The notes: generated by a model not told the origin, from the letters alone. A stretch of DNA of 64,000 bases from Lachnospiraceae bacterium G11 (GCA_900103495.1 FMWZ01000017.1:23903-87902), one strand, 5' to 3'; numbered from the stretch's first letter, positions 40,851 through 49,131 are shown. Program-made: numbers and translations.

Positions 40851-41030
40851 AATAACACCGCCCATGTAATCCAAATATACTTGAATTCTATAGGCGGTGA
40901 TGCTAGAATTGAATAAACCCCAAAGGCAGGAAATTGCCTATATAATTCAAATCATTCAGCCGACTCAGCGTATTCCAGCTGACGATGAGTGAAGTGTAAA
41001 GATTTAGAGGGGATGGGAGGAGAATAAATA

Positions 41031-41621
41031 ATGAACGCAGAGTTACTTAACAAATTGCAACAGGCCAATGAAGTTATTATTGGTAGTGAAACACACTTAA
41101 AAAAATGTAAACAATTAAAAACCAAAGCAAAAAACACAGATACGGCGGGAACTTCTGCATGTTTGATTGCCATGCTTTTCTTTATTGCTGCATTAACTTA
41201 TTTTTCTAGGCATCTTGGTAGTATTATAATGCCAATTATTTTTGTACTATTGACAATTGCTTTGATTCTTGTGGGGATCATGTTGTTTCGGAAGTCAAAG
41301 AATATAATGTTAGAGGCGAATGCAGAAGAAGGCGTCGCAATTTATATAATGACCGAGGGAGAAGAAAAGTTATCTATTATTCCCCCAGACTATAGATACC
41401 CTATTGCTTCTTCATATATATTGAAAATGGTATCTTCTGATAGAGCAGATGAAATGAGAGAAGCACTTTCTTTATATGATGAGCAGTTACATAGATGGAA
41501 GATAGAAAATACTCAAAGTGCAATGCTTGCAGAACAGATGCGTCAGACAGAGACTCTTAAATCTATTAATAAGAGGAGTGGGGTATCGGCAGCGGCCAGC
41601 GTTATTAATCTTTTTAAATAA
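41031..41621 (+). CDS. Hypothetical two-helix membrane protein
   Basis: 196 residues: an N-terminal helix with lysines (HLKKCKQLKTKAKN), two hydrophobic segments (about 43-60 and 66-85), then a 110-residue cytoplasmic helical domain. GGGAGGAG precedes the ATG. No recognised family. It is paired divergently with an XRE regulator in an AT-rich stretch, which suggests a small accessory module. Function unknown. Confidence 0.65.
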   Translation: MNAELLNKLQQANEVIIGSETHLKKCKQLKTKAKNTDTAGTSACLIAMLFFIAALTYFSRHLGSIIMPIIFVLLTIALILVGIMLFRKSKNIMLEANAEEGVAIYIMTEGEEKLSIIPPDYRYPIASSYILKMVSSDRADEMREALSLYDEQLHRWKIENTQSAMLAEQMRQTETLKSINKRSGVSAAASVINLFK

Positions 41622-41663
41622 TTGAAATGGATTCTTACGTAGCTCCATTACGGAGTGAAGATA

Positions 41664-41690
41664 AAGTCAGGGAACGCTCCCTGACTTTTC
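41664..41690 (+). terminator. Terminator after the membrane protein gene
   Basis: 10-bp perfect stem AAGTCAGGGA/TCCCTGACTT (41664-41673, 41678-41687), 4-nt loop, TTC tail. Confidence 0.8.
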
Positions 41691-41709
41691 TTGTGGAAAT
41701 AGAACATTG

Positions 41710-41894
41710 GTGACTAAGAGTAAAGAAATCGCTGATTTAAGTCACAGAAAAATGAGGGAAAGTGTACCTAAACCACGGGAATTCCAATGATTTAGGTACA
41801 GATTTTCAGGATATCCGGAAAAAACAAGAGCTATAAAGCTTAAAAAACCTCAAAAAGCGTGACTAAGCCACGGTAGTGGGTGCATCTTAGTCAC
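41710..41894. repeat. Three consecutive interrupted palindromes
   Basis: 41710-41745 (about 9-nt arms, one mismatch), 41763-41800 (10-nt arms TGTACCTAAA/TTTAGGTACA, 18-nt spacer) and 41859-41894 (9-nt arms GTGACTAAG/CTTAGTCAC, 18-nt spacer). Copies 2 and 3 both follow the left arm with CCACGG. Equal geometry and shared bases indicate a repeat family. No coding potential is seen here. Confidence 0.65.
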
Positions 41895-41985
41895 AGAAGC
41901 ATGCTTTTTCGACTGTCGAGGGAGAGGAAATCGTCGAATGAAGCCGGCGCCTCTTCGTTTCATGGCGCAAATGCGCAGAATAATC

Positions 41986-42108
41986 CATTCCTGCTTGTTT
42001 ACAGGCTATCTGCCATGCAAAGGGAGTCAACCCTGCGAAGCACCGCTTTGCGGCTTTGGGGTTGACGCCCTTCGCATAGGCAGATAAAATCGCCATCAAG
42101 CAGGAATG
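41986..42108. repeat. 123-nt long inverted-repeat element
   Basis: Perfect 12-bp ends CATTCCTGCTTG/CAAGCAGGAATG (41986-41997, 42097-42108) with further nested complementarity: TATCTGCC/GGCAGATA and GTCAACCC/GGGTTGAC. No ORF or RT/transposase nearby. It is a candidate non-autonomous mobile element or structured RNA; the rest of 41900-42160 shows no gene. Confidence 0.65.
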
Positions 42109-42165
42109 AATTAGTGTGCCGCCGGTCACAGCCACGCTCCAGACTCGATATAGAAAAAAATATTG

Positions 42166-42194
42166 TTGACATAAGCAAACACATAGTGTATCGT
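42166..42194 (+). promoter_or_regulatory. Promoter of the lysine riboswitch-dapA transcript
   Basis: TTGACA (42166-42171), 17-nt spacer, TATCGT (42189-42194), about 10 nt before the riboswitch. Confidence 0.7.
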
Positions 42195-42201
42195 TTAACA
42201 C

Positions 42202-42372
42202 AAGATAGAGGTTGCGTGATTCATCAGTACCTTTGCGGATGCGGCAGACGCAAGTGAAGCAGAGCGAAAGGGATGAACGCCGAAAGATAGGTTTCTGCAG
42301 ACCGATTCTTGGGCATTGAGTGAATAATTCAATGACTGTCATCTAATAAGTAGATGGGGCGCTATCATTTAA
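42202..42372 (+). promoter_or_regulatory. Lysine riboswitch (L-box)
   Basis: Has L-box landmarks in order: AGATAGAGGTTGCG, ATCAGTA, GCGAAAGGG, CGCCGAAAG, GGGCATTGAGTGAATAA, TGACTGTCAT and GGGGCGCTATC. P1 pairs GATAG (42204-42208) with CTATC (42362-42366). It senses lysine and, with the following terminator, shuts off dapA. Confidence 0.93.
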
Positions 42373-42397
42373 GGAAAGATTTTTTCCTGTGTGTGCG

Positions 42398-42423
42398 CCT
42401 GCTTTGATAAGCAGGTTTTTTTT
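42398..42423 (+). terminator. Riboswitch-controlled terminator
   Basis: Stem CCTGCTT/AAGCAGG (42398-42404, 42409-42415), TGAT loop, eight Ts. Expression platform of the lysine riboswitch. Confidence 0.9.
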
Positions 42424-42473
42424 GTACTCAAAATGAAGCTGTAGCCCTTATTTCAAAATAAGGAGGACATGAA

Positions 42474-43358
42474 ATGTCAGTATTTAAAGGAGCGGCGGTT
42501 GCAATCGTAACCCCCATGAATCAGGATGGAAGCGTTAATTATGAGGAACTTGCAAAGTTAATCGAGTTCCAGATCGCAAATTCCACCGATGCTATTGTTA
42601 TTTGCGGAACCACAGGTGAGGCATCCACACTTTCCCACGAGGAGCACCTGGATGTTATCAAGTACTGTGTGGAGAAGGTTAACAAGAGAGTCCCTGTTAT
42701 TGCAGGAACCGGTTCCAACAGCACAGAGACCGCAATTTATCTTTCAACTGAGGCGGAGAAATACGGAGCAGATGCACTTCTTCTCGTATCTCCCTACTAT
42801 AATAAAGCCACACAGGGCGGATTATATCAGCACTTTAAACAGACAGCCGATGCGGTAAAAATCCCCTGCATCCTCTACAACGTTCCCGGAAGAACCGGAT
42901 GTAACATCCTTCCTGCAACAGTTGTGAAACTTTGCACAGATGTGAAGAATATTGTAGGTATCAAGGAAGCAAGCGGAAATATTTCTCAGATTGCTAAGCT
43001 GGCTGCTTTGGCGGATGGAAAGGTTGAGATTTACTCAGGAAACGACGATCAGATTGTTCCCATTCTCTCCCTTGGAGGACTTGGAGTTATCTCCGTTCTT
43101 TCAAATGTTGCACCCAAGCAGACACATGATATCTGCCAGAGCTTCTTTGACGGAGATACAGCGAAGGCTGCTAAACTTCAGTGTCAGGCAATTGAGCTTA
43201 TTGATGCACTGTTTTGTGAGGTTAATCCCATCCCCGTTAAGAAGGCAGTTTCACTTCTTGGCTACAACGCAGGTCCTTTGAGACTTCCCCTCACAGAGAT
43301 GGAGCCTGACCACGTTGAAGTTCTTAAGAAAGCCATGAAAAACTACGGAATTCTCTAA
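42474..43358 (+). CDS. dapA: 4-hydroxy-tetrahydrodipicolinate synthase
   Basis: 294-residue class I aldolase condensing pyruvate with aspartate semialdehyde, the first committed step to diaminopimelate and lysine. GTTGEASTLS is the substrate loop, YNVPGRTG carries the catalytic tyrosine, and IKEASGN the Schiff-base lysine near 163. AAGGAGG precedes the ATG. It is controlled by the upstream lysine riboswitch and followed by dapB. Confidence 0.96.
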   Translation: MSVFKGAAVAIVTPMNQDGSVNYEELAKLIEFQIANSTDAIVICGTTGEASTLSHEEHLDVIKYCVEKVNKRVPVIAGTGSNSTETAIYLSTEAEKYGADALLLVSPYYNKATQGGLYQHFKQTADAVKIPCILYNVPGRTGCNILPATVVKLCTDVKNIVGIKEASGNISQIAKLAALADGKVEIYSGNDDQIVPILSLGGLGVISVLSNVAPKQTHDICQSFFDGDTAKAAKLQCQAIELIDALFCEVNPIPVKKAVSLLGYNAGPLRLPLTEMEPDHVEVLKKAMKNYGIL

Positions 43359-43380
43359 TCTTTGATATAAGAGGTGGAAG

Positions 43381-44136
43381 ATGGTACGAATGATAATGAA
43401 CGGCTGCAACGGAAAGATGGGTCAGACCATCACAAACCTTGTGGCCGAGGATAATGATATCGAGATTGTGGCAGGAATCGATGCCTTCAATCCTGAGAGC
43501 AAGACTTACCCCGTTTACGCAAGCCTTTCCGAATGTAAGGAGGATGCGGAGGTACTGGTGGATTTTTCCTCACCGAAAGCACTGGATGACGTTCTTTCCT
43601 ATTGCGTGGGCAAAAACGTCCCTTGCGCCCTTTGCACCACAGGCCTTACCGAGGAGCAGATTGCACAGGTAAATGAGGCAAGTAAGAAGGTGGCAATTCT
43701 TCGTTCAGCCAACATGTCTCTTGGAATCAACATGCTTCTTAAGCTTCTTAAGGAAGCCACAAGAACTCTGGCTCCTGCAGGGTTTGATATTGAGATTGTG
43801 GAGAAGCATCACAACCTTAAGAAGGATGCTCCCAGCGGAACAGCTTTGGCTCTGGCAGATTCCATCAACGAAGAATTAAACAAAGAGTATGAATATGTAT
43901 TTGACCGTTCCACAAGGAGCGAGAAGCGTCCGGTAAAAGAAATCGGGATAAGTGCAGTAAGAGGTGGCACAATACCGGGCGACCATGATATAATTTTTGC
44001 GGGAAATGATGAAGTTATTACTTTTTCCCACAGAGCTTACTCAAAGGGAGTATTTGCAAAAGGAGCGATTGAGGCAGCCAAGTTCCTCAAAGGAAAGGGT
44101 CCCGGCCTGTACGATATGTCTGATGTTATAGGCTAG
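43381..44136 (+). CDS. dapB: 4-hydroxy-tetrahydrodipicolinate reductase
   Basis: 251 residues. GCNGKMGQ at the N-terminus is the dinucleotide-binding loop, VEKHHNLKKDAPSGTAL carries the catalytic His and Lys, and SHRAYSKGVFAKGA is the C-terminal family motif. It performs the second diaminopimelate-branch step after DapA. Spacing of 22 nt and a shared riboswitch imply co-regulation. Confidence 0.96.
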   Translation: MVRMIMNGCNGKMGQTITNLVAEDNDIEIVAGIDAFNPESKTYPVYASLSECKEDAEVLVDFSSPKALDDVLSYCVGKNVPCALCTTGLTEEQIAQVNEASKKVAILRSANMSLGINMLLKLLKEATRTLAPAGFDIEIVEKHHNLKKDAPSGTALALADSINEELNKEYEYVFDRSTRSEKRPVKEIGISAVRGGTIPGDHDIIFAGNDEVITFSHRAYSKGVFAKGAIEAAKFLKGKGPGLYDMSDVIG

Positions 44137-44155
44137 ATTTAAAAGGTGAAGGATA

Positions 44156-44923
44156 ATGCAATTTAGACCGTGTATTGATATTCACGATGGTCATGTTAAA
44201 CAAATTGTCGGCAGTACTCTGAAGGACAGAGGTGAAGTAAGGGAAAACTTCATCTCCGATCAGGGTGCGGAGTACTATGCCGGCTTGTATAAAGATTTGG
44301 GGCTTAAAGGCGGACACATTATTATTCTGAATAAGGTGGGTACGCTTGAATATGAAGCCTCGAAAGAGGAAGCCGTTAAAGCACTTAAGGCCTATCCGGG
44401 AGGACTCCAGATAGGTGGTGGCATCGATGCCGACAGTGCTGCGGCTTTTTTGGATGCAGGCGCCAGCCACGTAATTGTGACAAGTTATGTTTTCAAGGAC
44501 GGCCTTATCAATTACGACAATTTAAAGAGACTTTATGGAGCTGTGGGAAAAGAGCATATAGTCTTAGACCTCAGCTGTAAATGGACGCCTTTGGGATATG
44601 TGATTGCCACAGACAGATGGCAGAAATTAAGCCATATTTCAATAACTGAGGCTTTGCTTGAGGAGTTGGGCGCATATTGTGACGAATTCCTTATTCACGC
44701 TGTTGATGTGGAAGGAAAAGCAGAGGGCATTGAGAGGGATCTGGTTGAAAGTCTGGCAGCCTGGGAAACTTTGCCAGTCACCTATGCCGGTGGGGTTCAT
44801 TCCTACGACGACATCACACTCTTAAAGGAGATGGGTGACTCGAAACTGAATGTTACCGTCGGCAGCGCATTAAAGATATTCGGCGGCGAGCTGGAAATCG
44901 AAGAGATATTGAAATTACTGTAG
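44156..44923 (+). CDS. hisA: Phosphoribosylformimino-AICAR-P isomerase, eukaryote-type HisA
   Basis: 255 residues resembling the fungal/plant HIS6-type enzyme more than bacterial HisA: FRPCIDIHDGHVKQIVGSTL with the catalytic Asp, then LQIGGGIDADSA, VTSYVFKDG, VLDLSCKW and YAGGVHSYDD. It isomerises ProFAR to PRFAR in histidine synthesis. It is not in a his operon here but follows dapB by 19 nt. Assignment rests on recalled family motifs. Confidence 0.85.
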   Translation: MQFRPCIDIHDGHVKQIVGSTLKDRGEVRENFISDQGAEYYAGLYKDLGLKGGHIIILNKVGTLEYEASKEEAVKALKAYPGGLQIGGGIDADSAAAFLDAGASHVIVTSYVFKDGLINYDNLKRLYGAVGKEHIVLDLSCKWTPLGYVIATDRWQKLSHISITEALLEELGAYCDEFLIHAVDVEGKAEGIERDLVESLAAWETLPVTYAGGVHSYDDITLLKEMGDSKLNVTVGSALKIFGGELEIEEILKLL

Positions 44924-44929
44924 ACGAAA

Positions 44930-44957
44930 AAAGGGATTGGCATCTGCCAATCCCTTT
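44930..44957 (-). terminator. Terminator of cspA (minus strand), also after hisA
   Basis: 13-bp perfect stem AAAGGGATTGGCA/TGCCAATCCCTTT with a 2-nt spacer. The T run is on the minus strand, so it mainly ends the cspA transcript. Confidence 0.8.
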
Positions 44958-45076
44958 ACTTCTTAATCATCTGACCAAATCGTTACTTCTAATAAAAAAA
45001 TCAAAAAACAAAATTTCCAATTTATATATTAAAAACAGGTTAGGTTATCCGATTAATAGCGCTGTAAGAGTAAATC

Positions 45077-45277
45077 TTAGAGCTTTGTTACGTTTACAGC
45101 CTGAGGTCCCTTCTCGCCGTTAACAACATCGTACTCAACAGCCTGGCCTTCTTCGAGAGACTTGAAGCCTTCCATGTTAAGACCTGAGTAGTGTACGAAT
45201 ACGTCGTTTCCAGCCTCATCAGAGATGAAACCGTAACCTTTTTGGTTGTTAAACCATTTCACTGTACCTTTGTTCAT
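45077..45277 (-). CDS. cspA: Cold-shock protein
   Basis: 66-residue OB-fold RNA chaperone. KGYGFIS (RNP1) and DVFVHYSG (RNP2) are intact and the N-terminus [14 protein letters not shown] is typical. It binds single-stranded RNA and melts structure. GGAGG precedes the ATG. A leader of about 50 nt lies between promoter and start, and a long 3' region ends at the 44930 terminator. Confidence 0.96.
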   Translation of the reverse strand: MNKGTVKWFNNQKGYGFISDEAGNDVFVHYSGLNMEGFKSLEEGQAVEYDVVNGEKGPQAVNVTKL

Positions 45278-45335
45278 TATAGAATACCTCCGGAAAATAA
45301 AAAAAATAAATATGTTGCACCATTACAACATCATC

Positions 45336-45364
45336 ATTTTATCATTTAATTTTCTAAAAGTAAA
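45336..45364 (-). promoter_or_regulatory. cspA promoter
   Basis: On the minus strand TTTACT, 17-nt spacer, TAAAAT (reading from 45364 to 45336). Confidence 0.55.
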
Positions 45365-45383
45365 GAAAATTCAAGCAGAACCG

Positions 45384-45412
45384 TTGATTTTTTTGTACAC
45401 TTATGCTAAACT
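45384..45412 (+). promoter_or_regulatory. Promoter of the PTS IIC-like gene
   Basis: TTGATT (45384-45389), 17-nt spacer, TAAACT (45407-45412), about 70 nt before the ATG at 45484. Confidence 0.5.
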
Positions 45413-45483
45413 CCTCGGTAACTGACAAGACAGTGGACTTTACAGCTGTAATTACAGTGAACAAACATTATAGGAGAGAGAGT

Positions 45484-46533
45484 ATGAAAAAATTAACCAG
45501 GTTTTTGAATGAAATCTTCATCGATGGATTAAGCGGAATGGCCCTGGGCCTTTTCTCTACGCTTATTATCGGAACCATCATTGCCCAGATCGGAACCCTG
45601 ATCGGGGGAGAAGCAGGAGTTTATATAGGAGCGGTTGCAAAGGTTGCCAAGACTCTTACAGGCGCGGGAATCGCTGTGGGAGTGGCAAGCAAATTTAAAG
45701 AGGGCCCTCTCGTTACCGTATCAGCTGCTGTGGCAGGCATGATTGGGGCGTTCCCGGGTGTTACAGCCATGGAAGGATATACATTGGGTGCTCCCGGTGA
45801 ACCTTTAGGCGCATTTATTGCAGCAATTGTTGCAATTAAACTTGGACACCTTGTAGCAGGCAAAACAAAAGTGGATATTCTCATTACACCCCTTGTGGCT
45901 ATCGGTACCGGAGCAGTTGCCGGTTTTATCATGGGACCTCCCATCAGTAAATTTATGGCATTCTTGGGTAACCTTGTAAACATCAATGTAGAGGCTCATC
46001 CCATTGTGGGAGGAATCATTGTATCCGTTCTTATGGGTATGATTCTTACCCTTCCCATCAGTTCGGCTGCCATCGGAATTTCCATGGGTATTTCGGGACT
46101 GGCTGCAGGTGCGGCTACAATCGGATGCTGCTGTAACATGGTTGGTTTTGCTGTGGCAAGCTTCAGAGAGAATGGATTTGGAGGCCTTGTGGCTCAGGGC
46201 GTTGGAACAAGCATGCTTCAGGTTCCCAACATTGTCAAAAAGCCCATTATCTGGCTCCCTGCAATAATATCAAGTGCCGTTCTCGGCCCCATCGCCAGCG
46301 CAGTGCTTAAAATGACAAGTACTCCTGTGGGTTCAGGAATGGGTTCTGCAGGTTTTGTAGGGCAGATTGCAGCCTACGGTTCAATGGTAGAGGGCGGAAT
46401 GGCCCCCGGACTTGCAATATCTCTCATAGTAATAATGCATTTCGTGCTTCCGGGAGTTGTTGCTTTTGCCATATCCGAAGTTATGCGTAAAGCCGGACTT
46501 ATTAAGGGTGGAGACATGAAACTTGATACTTAA
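45484..46533 (+). CDS. PTS transporter subunit IIC-like permease
   Basis: 349 residues from the ATG at 45484 (AGGAGAGAG site); the upstream frame to 45403 overlaps the promoter. Around ten glycine/alanine-rich helices, with FIDGLSGMALGLFSTLI at the start, match the PTS_EIIC_2 group (PF13303-like). No IIA, IIB or catabolic gene adjoins it, so it could be a stand-alone permease. Substrate unknown. Confidence 0.8.
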   Translation: MKKLTRFLNEIFIDGLSGMALGLFSTLIIGTIIAQIGTLIGGEAGVYIGAVAKVAKTLTGAGIAVGVASKFKEGPLVTVSAAVAGMIGAFPGVTAMEGYTLGAPGEPLGAFIAAIVAIKLGHLVAGKTKVDILITPLVAIGTGAVAGFIMGPPISKFMAFLGNLVNINVEAHPIVGGIIVSVLMGMILTLPISSAAIGISMGISGLAAGAATIGCCCNMVGFAVASFRENGFGGLVAQGVGTSMLQVPNIVKKPIIWLPAIISSAVLGPIASAVLKMTSTPVGSGMGSAGFVGQIAAYGSMVEGGMAPGLAISLIVIMHFVLPGVVAFAISEVMRKAGLIKGGDMKLDT

Positions 46534-46623
46534 GTATCGTCAAATGTTACAAAGTTGTTAAATTTCCTGTACGAAACAAGTCATCTGTGGTAAAATTATT
46601 AAAGTTTGCCGGAGGTGACTTTT

Positions 46624-47421
46624 TTGGATTATTTTTTCAGTAAGAAACACAAGCAAAAGAAAACCCGCTACATTGTATTTACTACCAATGAAGCCGATGG
46701 CGAGGTTAAACAGATAAAACTGAATAACGGACTATACAGATTCCTTGTTGTTCTGTTCTGCGTAATACTTGGAGCAATGATCGGATTTGGAATATATGAA
46801 GGAAGAATTTACGATTTCTTCGCGAAACAAAGCATTGAAAACGCCAGAGCAATCGAAGATCTGTCTCTGGAGAAAGCCAGACTCGAGATAGAGAACGAAG
46901 AACTGGGAGACAAGGTCAAACTTTTAAGTGAGACACTTAATTCCAAGGTACAGGCTGAAAACGCACTTAATGCAGAGAGGGAGCAGATGCATATCCCCTC
47001 GGAATTCCCTTTGACGGGTTCGGCTCAGGCCAAGGAAACGGATACCATAACAGCCATTGCAGACATGCTTTTTGAAGCCACCGGTGCGGTTATTCAGCAT
47101 CCCGGACAGGCTCAGGCAATCGGAGATCCCATAGTGGTTTTTACCGCGGAGGAAGGATCTACGGTGGTTGCATCAGGTTCCGGAACAGTAATTCTTGTTG
47201 ATGAAGATGTCAATTATGGAAATCAGGTAGTTATCGACCACGGTAACGGATACATTTCCTACTACCTTAACGAGGGAACTCCCAAGGTTAAGGAGGGAGA
47301 TGAGGTTACCCAGGGCGATTTAATATATGTAATCGGCTCAGAAAACACTACATTGGGTTATCAGATTAAGCAGGATGACGCTTATATCAACCCCATGGAT
47401 TTGATTTCTATAAGCGGCTAA
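46624..47421 (+). CDS. M23/LytM-domain membrane protein, probably non-catalytic
   Basis: 265 residues starting with TTG at 46624, placed 5 nt after GGAGGTGA; the frame upstream has no better start. One membrane helix (about 45-65), a coiled coil (about 75-125), then a LytM fold near 165-260. The usual metal-binding HXH is replaced (DHGNGYISYYLNEG), so hydrolase activity is doubtful. It is followed by a bactofilin gene, a known partner of M23 proteins in cell-shape control. Confidence 0.8.
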   Translation: MDYFFSKKHKQKKTRYIVFTTNEADGEVKQIKLNNGLYRFLVVLFCVILGAMIGFGIYEGRIYDFFAKQSIENARAIEDLSLEKARLEIENEELGDKVKLLSETLNSKVQAENALNAEREQMHIPSEFPLTGSAQAKETDTITAIADMLFEATGAVIQHPGQAQAIGDPIVVFTAEEGSTVVASGSGTVILVDEDVNYGNQVVIDHGNGYISYYLNEGTPKVKEGDEVTQGDLIYVIGSENTTLGYQIKQDDAYINPMDLISISG

Positions 47422-47437
47422 CACGGAGGAGGAATAT

Positions 47438-47926
47438 ATGATGAGAAAGAAGTACAAATTTGACGGCAAAGTTAGCACAATTATTTGTAAGGGTGCAGTA
47501 CTTGGCGGAGATTTCAATGCTCCCGATTCGGCAAGAATTGACGGTGAAGTTAAAGGCGGCGTTGTTGTAAAGGGACTTTTGATTCTTGGAGAGAAGGCAA
47601 TTGTCAACGGAGACATTGAGGCTGAAGCAGCAATGATCGGCGGAACCGTTAACGGAAACATTAAGGCTAAAGGCAAAGTTCAGCTTATGGACACCGCCAA
47701 AGTTATGGGAGACATCACAACAGAAGTTCTTGTTGTGGATGAGAAGGCAGTTTTCAACGGCCGTTCAACCATGTCAGGTGAGGCTCCTGCAGAGGAGAAG
47801 CCTGCAGAAGAAAAGCAGGAGGAGAAGAAGGAGCCCAAGAAGAGAGGCAGAAAGCCTGCTGAGCCTAAGGAAGAGGTTAAGGAAGAAGCCAAGGAAGAAG
47901 CTAAAGAGGAAGCGAAAGCTGAATAA
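47438..47926 (+). CDS. Bactofilin family protein
   Basis: 162 residues. Residues 8-110 form the right-handed beta-helix typical of bactofilins (regular G-x-hydrophobic repeats such as GEVKGGVVVKGLLILGEKA); the last 45 residues are a Glu/Lys/Pro-rich tail with KKRGRKP. Bactofilins polymerise without nucleotide and organise wall enzymes at the membrane. GGAGGAGG precedes the ATG. Confidence 0.9.
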   Translation: MMRKKYKFDGKVSTIICKGAVLGGDFNAPDSARIDGEVKGGVVVKGLLILGEKAIVNGDIEAEAAMIGGTVNGNIKAKGKVQLMDTAKVMGDITTEVLVVDEKAVFNGRSTMSGEAPAEEKPAEEKQEEKKEPKKRGRKPAEPKEEVKEEAKEEAKEEAKAE

Positions 47927-47937
47927 TTTTTTGCAAC

Positions 47938-47970
47938 AAAAGAGCGGGCATTTGCCCGCTTTATTTGTTT
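47938..47970. terminator. Terminator between convergent genes
   Basis: Stem AGCGGGCA/TGCCCGCT (47943-47950, 47953-47960) with flanking AAA and TTTATTT, suited to both strands. Confidence 0.85.
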
Positions 47971-47974
47971 AGCT

Positions 47975-48265
47975 TTATTTCTTTCCCAATCTGTCAAAGG
48001 TCATATCGTAGCCGTCATTTCCATAGTTAAGCGATCTGTTAACACGGCTTATGGTAGCGGTGGAAGCTCCGGTCTTCTCGGCAATTTCCAGATATGTTCT
48101 GTGTTCTCTGAGCATTGCGGCAACTTCGAAACGCTGTGAAAGTGAAAGAAGTTCATTAACTGTACACAGATCTTCGAAAAAGCTGTAGCACTCATCCCTG
48201 TCTTTCAAAGTAAGGATGGCATCAAATAAGAAATCAACAGCTTCTGTCTTAATCTTTTTGTTCAT
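47975..48265 (-). CDS. YerC/YecD family TrpR-related regulator
   Basis: 96 residues with the TrpR-like helix-turn-helix: LCTVNELLSLSQRFEVAAML then EKTGASTATISRVNRSLNYG. Family members are small DNA-binding proteins of Firmicutes with a poorly known target. It faces the bactofilin gene and diverges from the DUF1836 gene. Confidence 0.9.
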   Translation of the reverse strand: MNKKIKTEAVDFLFDAILTLKDRDECYSFFEDLCTVNELLSLSQRFEVAAMLREHRTYLEIAEKTGASTATISRVNRSLNYGNDGYDMTFDRLGKK

Positions 48266-48379
48266 AACGTTACCTCACTGATATTTGTAACTCATAATTA
48301 CATTCCCAATACATCCACATTTTAACATACTAAAGTTTTAAAGTAAAGAACAATGTGTGAAATTTTGCGACAACTCTCC

Positions 48380-48408
48380 TTGCAACGTGGTTTCAAATAC
48401 TGTATCAT
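48380..48408 (+). promoter_or_regulatory. Promoter of the DUF1836 gene
   Basis: TTGCAA (48380-48385), 17-nt spacer, TATCAT (48403-48408), 36 nt before the ATG. Confidence 0.55.
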
Positions 48409-48443
48409 ATAATAGCGACAGCGCACAAAGGGAGGATTGGAAC

Positions 48444-49085
48444 ATGACACTTGATATGGAGGATTTATTAAACAGCATAGTAGACAGCGTTGAACGAATA
48501 GACTGTATTAAACTGGACGATATTCCGGATATAGATCTTTATATGGACCAGGTAACTACGCTCATTGACGGTAAGTTAAGAAGCACCACCAGAAATCCGG
48601 GGGATGACAAGATTCTTACCAAGACAATGATTAACAACTACACCAAGAATGACTTGCTGCCTCCGCCCGTAAAGAAGAAATATACCAAGGAGCACGTTCT
48701 TTTACTTATATTCACATACTATTTTAAGAGCATGCTTTCAATTAATGATATACAGGCCATGCTGGCTCCCATTATAGATGGCTATTATGACGGCAAGGGG
48801 GCTTTGACCCTGGAAGAAATCTACAGGGAGATTTTCTCCATGGAGAGGGAGCAGGTTAAGATTTTGCAGGATGATGTGGTTGAGAGATTCAACAGAGCCA
48901 AGCAGACCTTCGTTGGAGAGAAGGAAGAGGATAAGGAGATTCTCCAGAGATTTTCTTTCCTTTGCATGCTGTGCTTCGACGTGTTCACAAAGAAGCTTAT
49001 GATGGAGAAGATTGTGGACGGAATGATGAACGAACAGAAAGCCAAGGAAGAAAAAAAGGAAAACAAGAAGGCAGACAAGAAATAA
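48444..49085 (+). CDS. DUF1836 domain protein
   Basis: 213 residues from the ATG at 48444 (GGGAGGA site; the upstream frame runs through the promoter). DDIPDIDLYMDQVTTLID, then LTKTMINNYTKNDLLPPP and YTKEHVLLLIFTYYFKSMLS are DUF1836 hallmarks; the motif resembles a MerR-like helix-turn-helix. The C-terminus is a lysine/glutamate-rich tail. Probably a DNA-binding regulator; target unknown. Confidence 0.87.
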   Translation: MTLDMEDLLNSIVDSVERIDCIKLDDIPDIDLYMDQVTTLIDGKLRSTTRNPGDDKILTKTMINNYTKNDLLPPPVKKKYTKEHVLLLIFTYYFKSMLSINDIQAMLAPIIDGYYDGKGALTLEEIYREIFSMEREQVKILQDDVVERFNRAKQTFVGEKEEDKEILQRFSFLCMLCFDVFTKKLMMEKIVDGMMNEQKAKEEKKENKKADKK

Positions 49086-49102
49086 CAGGGGTTCGAAAAA
49101 CA

Positions 49103-49131
49103 TCGACATGCCCCTCAAATTGAGGTATAAT
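49103..49131 (+). promoter_or_regulatory. Promoter of the PspA operon
   Basis: TCGACA (49103-49108), 17-nt spacer, TATAAT (49126-49131). A 12-bp hairpin follows in the 5' leader at about 49138-49168. Confidence 0.65.

Noticed and set aside
41986..42108. Retron msr/msd
   Set aside because: Strong hairpin but no reverse transcriptase gene nearby.
47680..47997. Minus-strand serine-rich ORF over the bactofilin tail
   Set aside because: Product of the Glu/Lys-rich repeat codons read in reverse; not a gene.
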